DNA from: Actinocorallia herbida
GTDB lineage: Bacteria; Actinomycetota; Actinomycetes; Streptosporangiales; Streptosporangiaceae
Length of the DNA: 64,000 nucleotides
Assembly: GCF_003751225.1 (NCBI RefSeq)
Contig: NZ_RJKE01000001.1
Span: 1,736,001-1,800,000, forward strand
Direction of reading: 5' to 3'
Every line of letters begins with the position of its first letter. Position 1 is the first letter of the stretch. Below the pieces are notes generated by a model. The model made no database searches. It had not been told where the DNA came from and worked only from the letters and a program-made list of their open reading frames with translations. This document shows positions 35,342 to 44,335 of the stretch, piece after piece. The position numbers and the translations under genes are program-made.

Positions 35342-36276
35342 CCCAGCCGTTCGAGCTCCCGCCCGGCGATCTTGTGCACCTGCGCGATCTGCCGGGCGGT
35401 GAGCCTTTCACGCCATCCCCCGGCCGGGTCCGCGCCGGACACCGCGGGCAGCAGCCCGCTCCCGCCGCCGTGGCGGTGCCGCGCGGCGGCCGCGGTGAGC
35501 GCCTCGCCGGAGACGTCCTCGCCGAGGTAGGCCGCGAGCCGGGCGGCGGTGGCCGCCGGATCGGCGACGATCTCCTCCATCCGCAGGGTGAGCAGCTGCT
35601 CCTCCGGGACCTGCGCGCGCAGCGCGGCGCTGAGCCGGACCGAGCCCCGCCACCGCAGCGCGCACTTGATCGCGGTCGACGACTCCGCCCAGCGCGACCG
35701 CCAGGCCGGCTCGTCCACCCCGAGGAACGGGTGCGGGAAGACGTGGTCGATGTTGAAGATGCCGGGCTTGAACCAGGCGAGGCACCGCTCGTCGGCCATC
35801 ATGTCGGCGACGACGTCGCGGCCGTCCCGGATCACCTGGACGAGCTGGGCGTCGGGGAACGCGTCGAGCAGGACGTCGGTGCTGTAGATGAGGTCGGGGG
35901 TGGCGTCGGCGAACCTGCGGACCTCGGCCGCGTCGGCGCACGGCCGCCCGGTGCGCGGCCCGGCGGGCCCGGACAGGACCCGGCACTCGGCGGGGCACTC
36001 CCCGCACGACCCGGGGGCGAGCCGCCACGCCTCGGCGAACGCGTCGCGCAGCACGCGGGCGGCGCCCCTGCCGCTCTCGGCCGCCATCGACGGCCGCCGC
36101 GCGAACGCGTAGATCATCTTGGTCACCGACGGCCTGCCGCGGGTGAGGTGGAAGCCGAAGGACCGCTTGACGGCCCGGGCCACCATGCCGGTACCGGAAT
36201 GGGGGGCGCCCATGATGAACACCGGCCGCCGGACCTTGGTGCCGTTGACCACGAGAATGTGCGGGGTCTGTCTCAT
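35335..36276 (-). CDS. Sulfotransferase-family protein (PAPS-dependent)
   Basis: A 313-residue protein with the two PAPS-binding motifs of sulfotransferases: MGAPHSGTGMVARAV near residue 20 (5'-phosphosulfate loop) and VIRDGRDVVADM in the middle (3'-phosphate motif). A region with several cysteines, GSCGECPAECRVLSG, lies between them and is unusual; it could bind a metal. Start chosen at ATG 36276, as earlier codons have no support. The acceptor (lipid, sugar or small molecule) is not deducible. Divergent from the next gene. Confidence 0.82.
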   Translation of the reverse strand: MRQTPHILVVNGTKVRRPVFIMGAPHSGTGMVARAVKRSFGFHLTRGRPSVTKMIYAFARRPSMAAESGRGAARVLRDAFAEAWRLAPGSCGECPAECRVLSGPAGPRTGRPCADAAEVRRFADATPDLIYSTDVLLDAFPDAQLVQVIRDGRDVVADMMADERCLAWFKPGIFNIDHVFPHPFLGVDEPAWRSRWAESSTAIKCALRWRGSVRLSAALRAQVPEEQLLTLRMEEIVADPAATAARLAAYLGEDVSGEALTAAAARHRHGGGSGLLPAVSGADPAGGWRERLTARQIAQVHKIAGRELERLGY

Positions 36277-36421
36277 GACTGCCCCCAGTGTCCCACTCGA
36301 ACCCGCGCCGACGCGCCCCGGATGTGCGCGACCTGCGCGGGATCGGTGCCCGGTGGGGTCTTCCGCCCGGGTGCCCTTGCTGTCAAGCTGCCTGGGTGAC
36401 CGTGTGTGGGAGGAGGGGCCC

Positions 36422-37291
36422 ATGAGCGGGAGCCGTCGGGACGGCGATGAGGCCGCCCTGGACTCCCTGGTGGTGCTGGTGGCGGAGAGCCTGGGCTACT
36501 CCTGCACCCGGGTCCCCGGCGACGTCATGCTGCTCGAGGGCATCGGGCGCCTGCACGTCGGGATGCGCAACCTGCGGCAGCTCGCCCGGCTCGTGCCGCG
36601 CGACGACTGGCCCGCGGTCGTCGCCGACCATGTCACCACGATCGTCACCGCGGTCGAGGAGCCCCTGGACCTCAGCGACTTCTCCCTGGCCCGGCATCTG
36701 CTGCGCACCCGCGTCTACCCGGCCGAGGCCGACAACGGCGTCCTGGCGGCCCGGCCGTTCGCGCCCGGCCTGATCGAGGTCGTGGTCGTCGACACCCCGA
36801 CGACGGTCCGGACCGTCACCCGCGAGGAGACCGAGGGGTGGGGCGTCCCGGCCGCCGAGCTGTTCGCCCTGGGCCGCGAGGGCGTGCACTCCGACGGCGC
36901 GCTCCAGTGCGAGGGCCAGGAGATCGGCGGGGTGCGCGTCCGGCTGCTGCACGGCTGGACGTTCTACGCCGCGACCCATCTGGGGTGGTTGGAGGAGTAT
37001 CTGGACCTGGGCCCGCGCGGCGCCCTCGTGGTCGCGCCGAACCGCAGCACGATCATCGCGTTCCCGCTCGGCGACGCCGTCGGCCCGGACGCCGCGGTGA
37101 ACGCGGCGGCCGTGCTCCAGGACCAGGCGCGGGTGGGGTACGAGGAGGGGCCGGGCTCGCTCAGCGACGCGCTGTTCTGGTGGCGCGACGGCGACCTCGC
37201 GCTGCTGGAGACCCGCGGCGACGGTCCCGGCCTGGTGCTGCCCCGGGAGTTCCTCGCGGTGATGGCCGGGGCACGGAGTCCCCGCGACTGA
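36422..37291 (+). CDS. Uncharacterised protein resembling DUF1444
   Basis: A 289-residue soluble protein. The middle carries LLRTRVYPAEADNGVLAARPFAPGLI and VVDTPTTVRTVTREETEGWGV, a pattern that recalls the DUF1444 (YtpQ) family; this match is from memory and should be tested. The end SDALFWWRDGDLALLETRGDGPGLVLP may be a mixed alpha/beta domain. GGAGGGG precedes the ATG. No catalytic motif is seen. Confidence 0.65.
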   Translation: MSGSRRDGDEAALDSLVVLVAESLGYSCTRVPGDVMLLEGIGRLHVGMRNLRQLARLVPRDDWPAVVADHVTTIVTAVEEPLDLSDFSLARHLLRTRVYPAEADNGVLAARPFAPGLIEVVVVDTPTTVRTVTREETEGWGVPAAELFALGREGVHSDGALQCEGQEIGGVRVRLLHGWTFYAATHLGWLEEYLDLGPRGALVVAPNRSTIIAFPLGDAVGPDAAVNAAAVLQDQARVGYEEGPGSLSDALFWWRDGDLALLETRGDGPGLVLPREFLAVMAGARSPRD

Positions 37292-37367
37292 GTAAAGGCG
37301 CCCCTGGGGGCCCTATCGGCCGCGTCCGGAAAATGCGACCGTGTGCGGGAGAGGAGGCTGCCGAGCG

Positions 37368-37793
37368 ATGCGTATCTCTGACATTCTCCGCAGAAAAGGA
37401 CATCAGGTGGCGACGGTGACGCCCGACACCACGGTGCGGGACCTGCTCGCCGTGCTGGCCGAGCGGAACATCGGCGCCGTGGTCGTGGTCGCGGGCGGTG
37501 AGATCGCCGGCATCGCCTCAGAGCGCGACGTCGTGCGCCGTCTGCACGAGCGCGGTACCGGCCTGCTGGCCGACCCGGTCGACTCGATCATGACCCGCGA
37601 GGTGCGCACCTGTGCCCCGAGCGACCACATCGAATGGCTCCGCCCGGTCATGACCGAACACCGCATCCGCCACGTCCCCGTCGTCGACGAAGGCCGTCTC
37701 GTCGGCATCGTCAGCATCGGCGACGTCGTCAAAAGCGCCATCGACCAACTCGAAACAGAGCGCGAGGCCCTCGTCGCCTACGTCCAGAGCTGA
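37368..37793 (+). CDS. CBS-domain pair protein
   Basis: A 141-residue protein made of two CBS repeats (about 8-60 and 72-130). The first is TVRDLLAVLAERNIGAVVVV...IAGIASERDVV and the second LRPVMTEHRIRHVPVVDEGRLVGIVSIGDVV. This is the common stand-alone Bateman module, usually binding adenosine nucleotides (AMP, ATP, SAM or c-di-AMP) and regulating a partner. Mycobacterial hypoxic-response protein Hrp1 has this form. No partner is identified. ATG chosen with GAGG upstream. Confidence 0.88.
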   Translation: MRISDILRRKGHQVATVTPDTTVRDLLAVLAERNIGAVVVVAGGEIAGIASERDVVRRLHERGTGLLADPVDSIMTREVRTCAPSDHIEWLRPVMTEHRIRHVPVVDEGRLVGIVSIGDVVKSAIDQLETEREALVAYVQS

Positions 37794-37825
37794 CCCACCC
37801 CCGCACCCGCGGCCCCGCCGCGGGT

Positions 37826-38152
37826 GCCGAGTGCGGCACCGCGACCATCTGCGCGGCCCTTCTCCACGACGTCGTCGAGGACACCGACGCGGCCCTCGCG
37901 GACGTCGCGCGCGCGTCCGGCGCCGAGGTGGCGGCGCTGGTCGACGGCCTGCCGGCGCTCGACGGGACGGGGAGATCCCCGGCCGATCGGCGGATCCTGC
38001 GCCTGAAGCTCTTCGACCGGCTGCACAACATGCGGACCATCGGGCACGTCGACCCGGCGAAGCGGATCGCCAGGTCCCGCGAGACCCTCGAGATCCTCGT
38101 GCCGACCGCCCGGGTGCTCGGCCTCGGCCTCGTCGAGCGTGACGACGGCTGA
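37826..38152 (+). pseudogene. N-terminally truncated HD-domain fragment (RelA/SpoT-like)
   Basis: Reads AALLHDVVEDTDAALADV, LVDGLPAL and LKLFDRLHNMRTIGHVD, then ETLEILVPTARVLGLGLVE and a stop. This is the HD hydrolase core of (p)ppGpp enzymes and relatives (HDxxED and KLxDRLHNMRT). The helix with the first metal-binding His is missing, and no start codon exists in frame before the similarity begins. It follows the CBS gene directly in another frame. I take it as a remnant of a larger gene, truncated at its 5' side. Confidence 0.7.
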
Positions 38153-38162
38153 CGGGAGCCGG

Positions 38163-39092
38163 TCAGTACGGGTCGTATCCGGCGGCTCGGGCGGCGGGGG
38201 AGCGCATGAGGTAGTCGAGGGCCTGGGGGGTGCTGCCTATGCGGGAGGGGTGGTGGCCCGGCTTGAGGTAGATGAGGCCTTCCACGACGAGGAGGCGGAA
38301 GAGGCCGGGGACGAGATTCGCCTTGGCGGCGCGGCGGTACTCGCGGTACATCCAGCGCAGGGTGGGCTTGCGGGTGAGGGTGGGGTCGCGGTCCAGGAGG
38401 AACTTGGCGCCGCCGATGAGGGCCCAGTACAGGAAGGTCAGGGAGACGAGCCAGCCCGCGACGCGGGTGAGGTAGCCGCCGCCGACGGCCTGGTAGACGT
38501 CGAAGACGACCGAGCGGTGCTCGACCTCCTCGGCGCCGTGCCAGCGCAGCAGGTCGAGCATCGTGGGGTCGACGCCGGCCTTGTCGAGTTCGTCGTTGTC
38601 GAGGATCCACTGGCCGAGCACGGCGGTGTAGTGCTCGATCGCCGAGACCGCGGCGAGCTCGAAGCGCAGCATGCGGCGGAAGGCGCGGGGGGAGAGCTTG
38701 GCACGCTCTGCGGGGCGCGACTCGTTGCCCGCCTTGGCCGTCTCGGTGATCTTGCGGTGGTCGATGCCGTGGGTGTCCAGCAGTTCGGCGAGGAAGCTGC
38801 CGTGCGCGCGGGCGTGCACCATCTCCTGGCCGATGAAGCCCTTGATCTCCTCCTGCAGCCGCTGGTCGGAGATCCGCGGTTTGGCGTCCTGGACGCACTG
38901 GATGAACCAGCGCTCGCCCTCGGGCAGCACGAGGTGGAAGGAGTTGATCATGTGGGTGGCGACGGGGTTGCCGGGGATCCAGTGCAGCGGCGTCTTCTCC
39001 CAGTCGAAGCTGACGCGCCGCGGCTTGATCGGCGGATGCCGCTCGTCGACCTCGAAGTCGGGCATGCGGTCCTCCAGCATCACACGGGTCAC
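38163..39092 (-). CDS. Predicted metal-dependent hydrolase (PF10118 family)
   Basis: A 309-residue helical protein. The motifs FIGQEMVHARAHGSF, FELAAVSAIEHYTAVLGQW and HGAEEVEHRSVVFDVYQAVGG provide Glu and His ligands in an arrangement like a ferritin-type dimetal site, matching the metal-dependent hydrolase family PF10118. A hydrophobic segment LVSLTFLYWALIGGAKFLL suggests membrane association. The reaction is unknown for the family. An ATG nine codons inside (MPDFEV) is an alternative start. Confidence 0.8.
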   Translation of the reverse strand: MTRVMLEDRMPDFEVDERHPPIKPRRVSFDWEKTPLHWIPGNPVATHMINSFHLVLPEGERWFIQCVQDAKPRISDQRLQEEIKGFIGQEMVHARAHGSFLAELLDTHGIDHRKITETAKAGNESRPAERAKLSPRAFRRMLRFELAAVSAIEHYTAVLGQWILDNDELDKAGVDPTMLDLLRWHGAEEVEHRSVVFDVYQAVGGGYLTRVAGWLVSLTFLYWALIGGAKFLLDRDPTLTRKPTLRWMYREYRRAAKANLVPGLFRLLVVEGLIYLKPGHHPSRIGSTPQALDYLMRSPAARAAGYDPY

Positions 39093-39170
39093 GACAGACT
39101 CCGCACTATGCCGAACGGCACCGGGGCGGGACCACTGCGGATCATGACAAACGGCCCGCCGAATCCCTCT

Positions 39171-40691
39171 TCACTCTGACAATTTCCCCGGGTGGCCCGT
39201 CCCGGGACGCAGGCCGGCGCCGGGGTGCTCGTTCATCACCCGGCGGAGTCCCGGCACGCACAGGAACAGCACGACGCCGACGGCGATCGCGAACACCCCG
39301 GACCACAGGAAGTAGACGGGGCTGGTGCCGCCGTTCGACAGCCGGGCGACCTGGCCGCCGATGGAGTCCCCGACGGACACGGCGAGGAACCACACGCCCA
39401 TCATCTGGGAGCTGAACATCGCGGGCGCGAGCCGGGTCGTCACCGACAGGCCGACGGGGCTGAGGCACAGCTCGCCGCAGGTCTGCATGAGGTAGACCAG
39501 CACCAGCCACAGGATCGACACCTTGACGCCGGTCGAGGCGATCGAGGCCGCCGCCGACATCGCGACGAAGCTGAGCCCGGCGAGGACCAGCGCGATGGCG
39601 AACTTCAGCGGGGTGCTCACCCGGTCGCCGAGCCTCACCCACAGGGCGGCGAAGACCGGCGCCAGGATGATGATGAAGATCGGGTTGATGTTCTGGGTCC
39701 AGCTCGACGGCATCTCCCAGCCGAAGACGCTCAGATCCGTGGACGTGGCGGCGAACGTCGTCAGGGTGGTGGCGGCCTGGTCGAAGATCATCCAGAACAC
39801 CGCGGCGGCGGCGAACAGCGCGAGGTAGACCTTCATCCGGCTCTTCTCGTCCGCGGTCAGGCCGTGGTCGCCGAGCAGGATGTAGCAGAAGTACGCGATC
39901 GGGACGGCGACCGCGACGATCGTCAGGAAGACGGTCGCCGCGTCGAGGGTGAGGAACCCGGCGAGCGCGGCGACGACCGCGAGCAGCACCAGCGCGAGCA
40001 GCGCGATCCCGACGACCTTCATCGCCCGGTTCCGCTCGTGCGGGGTGAGCGGGTGCGTCGGCCGCGCGCCGATCCCGCGCAGTCCCTTGCCGCCGGCGAC
40101 GTACTGCACGATGCCGAGGAACATGCCGACGGCCGCGCACGCGAACCCCAGGTGGTAGTTGACGTTCTGGCCCAGCCAGCCGACCACGAACGGGGCGAGG
40201 GAGCCGATGTTGATGCCCATGTAGAAGAGCGAGAAGCCCGCGTCGCGGTGCGCCGCGTCCCTGTCGTCGTACAGGTGGCCGACCATCGTGGAGATGTTCG
40301 GCTTGAGCAGGCCGGTCCCGGCGACGATGAGGGCGAGGCCCAGGTAGATCCAGCCGGCTCCGCCGGGCACCGCCATCGCGAGGTGACCGACCATGATGAT
40401 GATCGCGCCGATGAGGACGGCCCGCTGCGGGCCGAGGATCCGGTCGGCGATCCAGCCGCCGGGCAGGGCGGCGAGGTAGACCATCGCGTTGTAGACGCCG
40501 ACGACGGCCGCCGCGGTGCCCGTGCTCAGGCCGAGGCCGCCGTCGATGATCGCCGTCGACAGGAACAGGGCGAGGATGGCCCGCATCCCGTAGAAGCTGA
40601 ACCGCTCCCACAGTTCGGTCATGAACAGGGTGGCGAGCGGTCGCGGATGCCCGAAGAACGTCTTCTCGCGCGGCTGGTCTGTCGACGTCAC
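39171..40691 (-). CDS. POT/PTR-family proton-coupled oligopeptide transporter
   Basis: A 506-residue carrier with about fourteen membrane helices. Helix 1 has ELWERFSFYGMRAILALFL, the ExxERFxYYG proton-coupling motif, and later come GTGLLKPNISTMVG and FYMGINIGSLAPF, the POT signatures. Di- and tripeptides are the usual substrates. Start set at GTG 40691; the frame reads further up but similarity begins here (TSTDQPREKTFFGHPRPLA). It is divergent from the acyl-CoA ligase gene. Confidence 0.92.
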   Translation of the reverse strand: MTSTDQPREKTFFGHPRPLATLFMTELWERFSFYGMRAILALFLSTAIIDGGLGLSTGTAAAVVGVYNAMVYLAALPGGWIADRILGPQRAVLIGAIIIMVGHLAMAVPGGAGWIYLGLALIVAGTGLLKPNISTMVGHLYDDRDAAHRDAGFSLFYMGINIGSLAPFVVGWLGQNVNYHLGFACAAVGMFLGIVQYVAGGKGLRGIGARPTHPLTPHERNRAMKVVGIALLALVLLAVVAALAGFLTLDAATVFLTIVAVAVPIAYFCYILLGDHGLTADEKSRMKVYLALFAAAAVFWMIFDQAATTLTTFAATSTDLSVFGWEMPSSWTQNINPIFIIILAPVFAALWVRLGDRVSTPLKFAIALVLAGLSFVAMSAAASIASTGVKVSILWLVLVYLMQTCGELCLSPVGLSVTTRLAPAMFSSQMMGVWFLAVSVGDSIGGQVARLSNGGTSPVYFLWSGVFAIAVGVVLFLCVPGLRRVMNEHPGAGLRPGTGHPGKLSE

Positions 40692-40876
40692 GCACCGTGC
40701 GTACCCTTGGTGATCTCCGGTGACGGCCGGTGTGCGGCAAGTGTTCGGCAATGGGCGTTCGCCCTGTCCCGGACGACGCCCGGTGGGCATCCGGCCACGA
40801 TCGGGCGCAAATCAGGAAACAGGTCTTGTCTGTCGTGGCCGTCCGTGGTCCGATAGACGCTCTCCCCTCGCCATAA

Positions 40877-40888
40877 GTAAAGATTTAC
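40877..40888. promoter_or_regulatory. Short palindrome next to the ligase ribosome site
   Basis: GTAAAGATTTAC is a 5-2-5 inverted repeat in an AT-rich patch directly before GGAGG of the ligase gene. It could be an operator or part of a transcript leader. The rest of 40692-40906 shows no clear promoter pair. Confidence 0.35.
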
Positions 40889-40906
40889 GACGGAGGCGCG
40901 CCACCC

Positions 40907-42742
40907 ATGAGCACCACCACGGCCATCCAGGAGGAGCGGGCCGCGTTCGACGCTCAGATCGCGGGACGGACCATTTGCACGGTCCTCAGCGAGACCGCCG
41001 CCAAGCACGGCGACCTGCCCGCGTACACCGACCTCGGTGGCGCGACCCTCTCCTGGGCCGACGTCCGGGAACGCACCCTCAGGATCGCGGCCGGTTTCGC
41101 CGCCCTCGGCCTCCAGCAGGGCGAGGTCGTCGCCCTCATGCTGTCCAACAGGTCCGAGCACATCCTCGCCGACCTGGGCACGGTGCACGCGGGCGGCGTG
41201 CCCAGTACCGTGTACGCGACCCTCGCGCCCGACCAGGTGCAGTACGTCGCCGACAACTCCTCGGCCGCCTACGCGGTCCTGGAAGGCGCCGACCAGCTCG
41301 CGCGCTGGCAGCCGGTCATCGACCAGCTGCCCAAGCTGCGGAAGGTCATCGTCCTCGACGACGTGCCCGAAGGCGACCTGTACGTCTCCTGGGCGGACTT
41401 CCTCGCCCTCGGCGAGAGCACCTACGCGGCCGAGCCCCAGATCGTCGAGGACCGGATCAAGGCGGTCAAGGACACCGACACCCTGACGCTGCTGTACACG
41501 TCCGGCACGACGGGCAACCCCAAGGGCGTCCTCATCACGCACCGCATGGCGCTGTACGAGGCCCTGTGCTCGGAGGAGACCGCGGACCTGCCGCCGCACA
41601 ACGTCGGCGTCTCCTACCTGCCGTTCGCGCACATCGCAGACCGCGTCATCTCCTACTACCTCGCCATCTACCGGGCCGGGCACGTGCACTTCTGCCCCGA
41701 CCCGTCCCAGCTCACCGCGAAGCTGCGCGAAGTCCGCCCGAACGGCTTCTTCGGCGTCCCGCGGATCTGGGAGAAGATCATGGCGGGCATCCAGGCGTTC
41801 CTGTCCATGGAGACCGACGAGGCCAAGAAGGCGGGCATCGAGGGCGCCATGGCCGTCGGCCGCGAGTACATGGCGGCCCGCGAGTTCGGCGGCACCCTCA
41901 CGCCCGAGCTCGAAGCGAAGTTCAAGGCCGTCGACGAGGCGGTGCTGTCGCAGATCCGGGCGCTGCTCGGCCTCGACCGCGTCGTGCACGCGATGAGCGC
42001 CGCGGCCCCGCTGCCGATCGAGGTCGCCCGCTTCTTCTCCGGCCTCGGCCTGGCGATCCTCGACGTCTACGGCATGACCGAGACGACGGGCGCGGCCACC
42101 GCCAACACCAACGCCTCCTTCAAGCTCGGCACCGTCGGGCGCGCCTTCCCCGGGGTCGAGCTCAGGCTCGCCGAGGACGGCGAGGTGCTGTTCCGCGCGA
42201 CCACCTGCACGCCGGGCTACCTCGGCCGCCCGGACGCGACCGCCGACCTGTACGACGCCGACGGCTGGCTGGCCACCGGCGACATCGGCGTCCTGGACGC
42301 CGACGGCTTCCTGTCCATCGTCGACCGCAAGAAGGAGCTCCTCATCACCGCCGGCGGCGAGAACATCGCCCCGTCGCTGATCGAGAACCACCTCAAGGAG
42401 CACCCGCTCATCGGCCAGGCGCTGGCGTTCGGCGACCGCAAGCCGTTCGTCGTCGCGCTGCTCACCCTGGACGGCGAGGTCGCGCCGGTGTGGGCGCAGG
42501 CCCGCGGCATCGAGGACGTCTCCCTCGAGGCGCTCGCCGCGCACCCCCTGGTGCTGGAGGAGGTCGGCAAGGCGGTCGGCGACGCCAACACCCGGCTCGC
42601 CCGCGTCCAGCAGGTCAAGAAGTGGGCGCTGCTCCGCGCCGAGTGGACCGCCGAGACCGAGGAGCTGACGCCCACGCTGAAGCTCAAGCGGCGCGTCATC
42701 CACGACAAGTACACCGGCGAGATCGACGGCCTCTACACCTGA
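40907..42742 (+). CDS. fadD: Long-chain fatty-acid-CoA ligase
   Basis: A 611-residue AMP-forming ligase that activates fatty acids with ATP and CoA. The P-loop-like motif is LLYTSGTTGNPKGV near residue 197, the adenylate motif YGMTETTG, and the C-terminal hinge WLATGDIGVLDADGFLSIVDRKKELLIT is complete, with the catalytic Lys near the end (LTPTLKLKRR). Size and motifs match FadD15-type ligases of mycobacteria. A CGGAGG site lies upstream. A strong hairpin follows the stop, so it is a single-gene unit. Confidence 0.95.
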   Translation: MSTTTAIQEERAAFDAQIAGRTICTVLSETAAKHGDLPAYTDLGGATLSWADVRERTLRIAAGFAALGLQQGEVVALMLSNRSEHILADLGTVHAGGVPSTVYATLAPDQVQYVADNSSAAYAVLEGADQLARWQPVIDQLPKLRKVIVLDDVPEGDLYVSWADFLALGESTYAAEPQIVEDRIKAVKDTDTLTLLYTSGTTGNPKGVLITHRMALYEALCSEETADLPPHNVGVSYLPFAHIADRVISYYLAIYRAGHVHFCPDPSQLTAKLREVRPNGFFGVPRIWEKIMAGIQAFLSMETDEAKKAGIEGAMAVGREYMAAREFGGTLTPELEAKFKAVDEAVLSQIRALLGLDRVVHAMSAAAPLPIEVARFFSGLGLAILDVYGMTETTGAATANTNASFKLGTVGRAFPGVELRLAEDGEVLFRATTCTPGYLGRPDATADLYDADGWLATGDIGVLDADGFLSIVDRKKELLITAGGENIAPSLIENHLKEHPLIGQALAFGDRKPFVVALLTLDGEVAPVWAQARGIEDVSLEALAAHPLVLEEVGKAVGDANTRLARVQQVKKWALLRAEWTAETEELTPTLKLKRRVIHDKYTGEIDGLYT

Positions 42743-42759
42743 TCCTCGCAGGATCTTTA

Positions 42760-42784
42760 CCCCGTCCGCCGGAGGCGGACGGGG
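42760..42784 (+). terminator. 11-bp hairpin after the acyl-CoA ligase
   Basis: CCCCGTCCGCC pairs perfectly with GGCGGACGGGG around a GGA loop, 17 bases after the stop. A likely terminator without a T-run. Confidence 0.85.
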
Positions 42785-42872
42785 CCTGGCGGCTAGCGTT
42801 CGGCGGCGGGACCGGCCCCCTGTTCCGGGGGTCTTCGGGGGTCCCGCCGCTCAACGACCAGGGAGCCCGCCT

Positions 42873-43616
42873 TTGTTCTCCGCCACGACGGACCACGCCC
42901 GCATCGCCGCCGCCGCACTGCTGGCGCTGCCCCTCGGCCTCGTCGGCACCCTCCCCGCCGAGGCGGCCCGCCGGGCCGCGACGGTCGAGGCCATCGCGGT
43001 GACGCCGGAGGAGCCCGTCCTGTACGACACCAGGACCACGAAGCTCACCGCCCGGATCCGGGCCACCGGCGCGTCCTCGGTGACCGTCGACTTCGGCCCG
43101 CAGGACGGGGCGAAGGAGAAGGTCGACGCGGTCCGCCTCAGCACCTCCGGGGCCGTCCAGCAGTGGGAGGCGTCCCTCACCCTCGACCGCGGCCGCCCGA
43201 CCGGTTTGTGGGACGTCCGGGTGAACGCCTGGGACGGCGTCGCGGGCACCGCGGTTCGCAGCGAGCAGGTGTACGTGCGCCGCGAGACCCGCTTCACCCG
43301 GTTCGACGCGGGACCCGAGCCGGTCCGCCGGAGCGGAAGGCTCCGCCTCGAAGGGCGGATCACCCGGCTCGACCCCCTCACCACCCCGGACGGCATGGTC
43401 CGCTACGCGGGGGCCCGGGTCCGGCTGTACTTCAGCGACGGCGTCCAGGAGCCCCGCAGGTGGGTCCATGTCGCCAACGCGACGACCGACTCCCTCGGCC
43501 GCTTCACCAGGACCGTCTACGCCCGCAGGACCGGCTACTGGCGCGCGGGGCTCACCGGCACGGCCGACTACGCGCCCGTCTACTCCTGGCCGGACCACGT
43601 GCGCCTGACGCGCTGA
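42873..43616 (+). CDS. Secreted protein, unknown function
   Basis: A 247-residue protein with a signal peptide (AAAALLALPLGLVGTLPAEAA, cleavage probably after AEA near residue 31) and no lipobox, so released or wall-bound. The mature part is beta-rich and looks like two Ig-like or fibronectin-type domains: VTPEEPVLYDTRTTKLTARI...VRVNAWDGVAGT and ARVRLYFSDG...WVHVANATTDSLGRFTRTV. Start is TTG with AGGGAG upstream. No enzyme motif is seen. Confidence 0.75.
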   Translation: MFSATTDHARIAAAALLALPLGLVGTLPAEAARRAATVEAIAVTPEEPVLYDTRTTKLTARIRATGASSVTVDFGPQDGAKEKVDAVRLSTSGAVQQWEASLTLDRGRPTGLWDVRVNAWDGVAGTAVRSEQVYVRRETRFTRFDAGPEPVRRSGRLRLEGRITRLDPLTTPDGMVRYAGARVRLYFSDGVQEPRRWVHVANATTDSLGRFTRTVYARRTGYWRAGLTGTADYAPVYSWPDHVRLTR

Positions 43617-43716
43617 CGTCCGTACGTTTTTGGTCAGCACTTCGCCGTATTCGTGTTGTTCTGCCAGGTCAGGGGGTAACTGGACCGTGAGAACGTCGCA
43701 CGGGAAGGAAGCGCCC

Positions 43717-44019
43717 ATGACCGTCACGGGCATCATCAGCGCCATCATCTTCGGCGCCATCATCGGCGCCCTGGGACGGCTCATCGTCCCGGGCAAGCAG
43801 AACATGCCGATCTGGCTCACGGTGCTCGTCGGCATCGTCGCCGCCTTCGCCGGCACCGGCCTGGCCCGGCTGCTCAACCTCTCGACGCACGGCTTCAACT
43901 TCTGGGAGCTGCTCTTCCAGATCGTCATCGCCGCGCTCGCCGTCTTCATCGTCTCGGCCCTCTGGCCCAAGGGAGGCGCCACCGGCGCCGGACCCGGCCG
44001 TCCGAACACGATGCGATGA
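43717..44019 (+). CDS. GlsB/YeaQ/YmgE-family membrane protein
   Basis: A 100-residue protein with three hydrophobic helices: ISAIIFGAIIGALGRLIVPG, IWLTVLVGIVAAFAGTGLARLL and LLFQIVIAALAVFIVSALW. The glycine zipper and GRLIVPG turn are typical of the family PF04226 of stress-induced small membrane proteins; their function is unknown. GGAAGGAAG precedes the chosen ATG. A perfect 18-bp hairpin follows. Confidence 0.9.
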   Translation: MTVTGIISAIIFGAIIGALGRLIVPGKQNMPIWLTVLVGIVAAFAGTGLARLLNLSTHGFNFWELLFQIVIAALAVFIVSALWPKGGATGAGPGRPNTMR

Positions 44020-44041
44020 CGCGAGCGCCGCGCCGGCCCGT

Positions 44042-44081
44042 CCCTTGAGGTGGAACCCCGACCGGGGTTCCACCTCAAGGG
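44042..44081. terminator. Perfect 18-bp hairpin
   Basis: CCCTTGAGGTGGAACCCC at 44042-44059 pairs without mismatch with 44064-44081 around GACC. It lies 22 bases after the GlsB-type gene. Its length and perfection are above what a terminator needs. Confidence 0.85.
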
Positions 44082-44122
44082 CGTTCCCGGGGGTTTTCGG
44101 TCCCGGCATGACGTGTGTCACA

Positions 44123-44150
44123 GCCGCGGTCCCCGATCGGGGACCGCGGC
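44123..44150. terminator. Perfect 12-bp palindrome
   Basis: GCCGCGGTCCCC pairs with GGGGACCGCGGC around GATC, so all 28 bases are self-complementary. It comes 41 bases after the first hairpin and has a similar core (CCCC-GAYC-GGGG). A second terminator or a binding site. Confidence 0.7.
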
Positions 44151-44335
44151 CCTTACCTGTGGGGATTCCGGGGCATGGACGGGAATTGACCAGGGGCAAC
44201 GATCCGTTATCGAACCCTGGGAGGGGCCGAACCTTATGGCAACCTCACCCGTCTTAGACGTTAATGTCTCTCGTACGTGCCTTTGATCGATGGGGTCGGG
44301 GTGCACGTCCGGGGCCGGAGTACGGAGGTGGGGGC

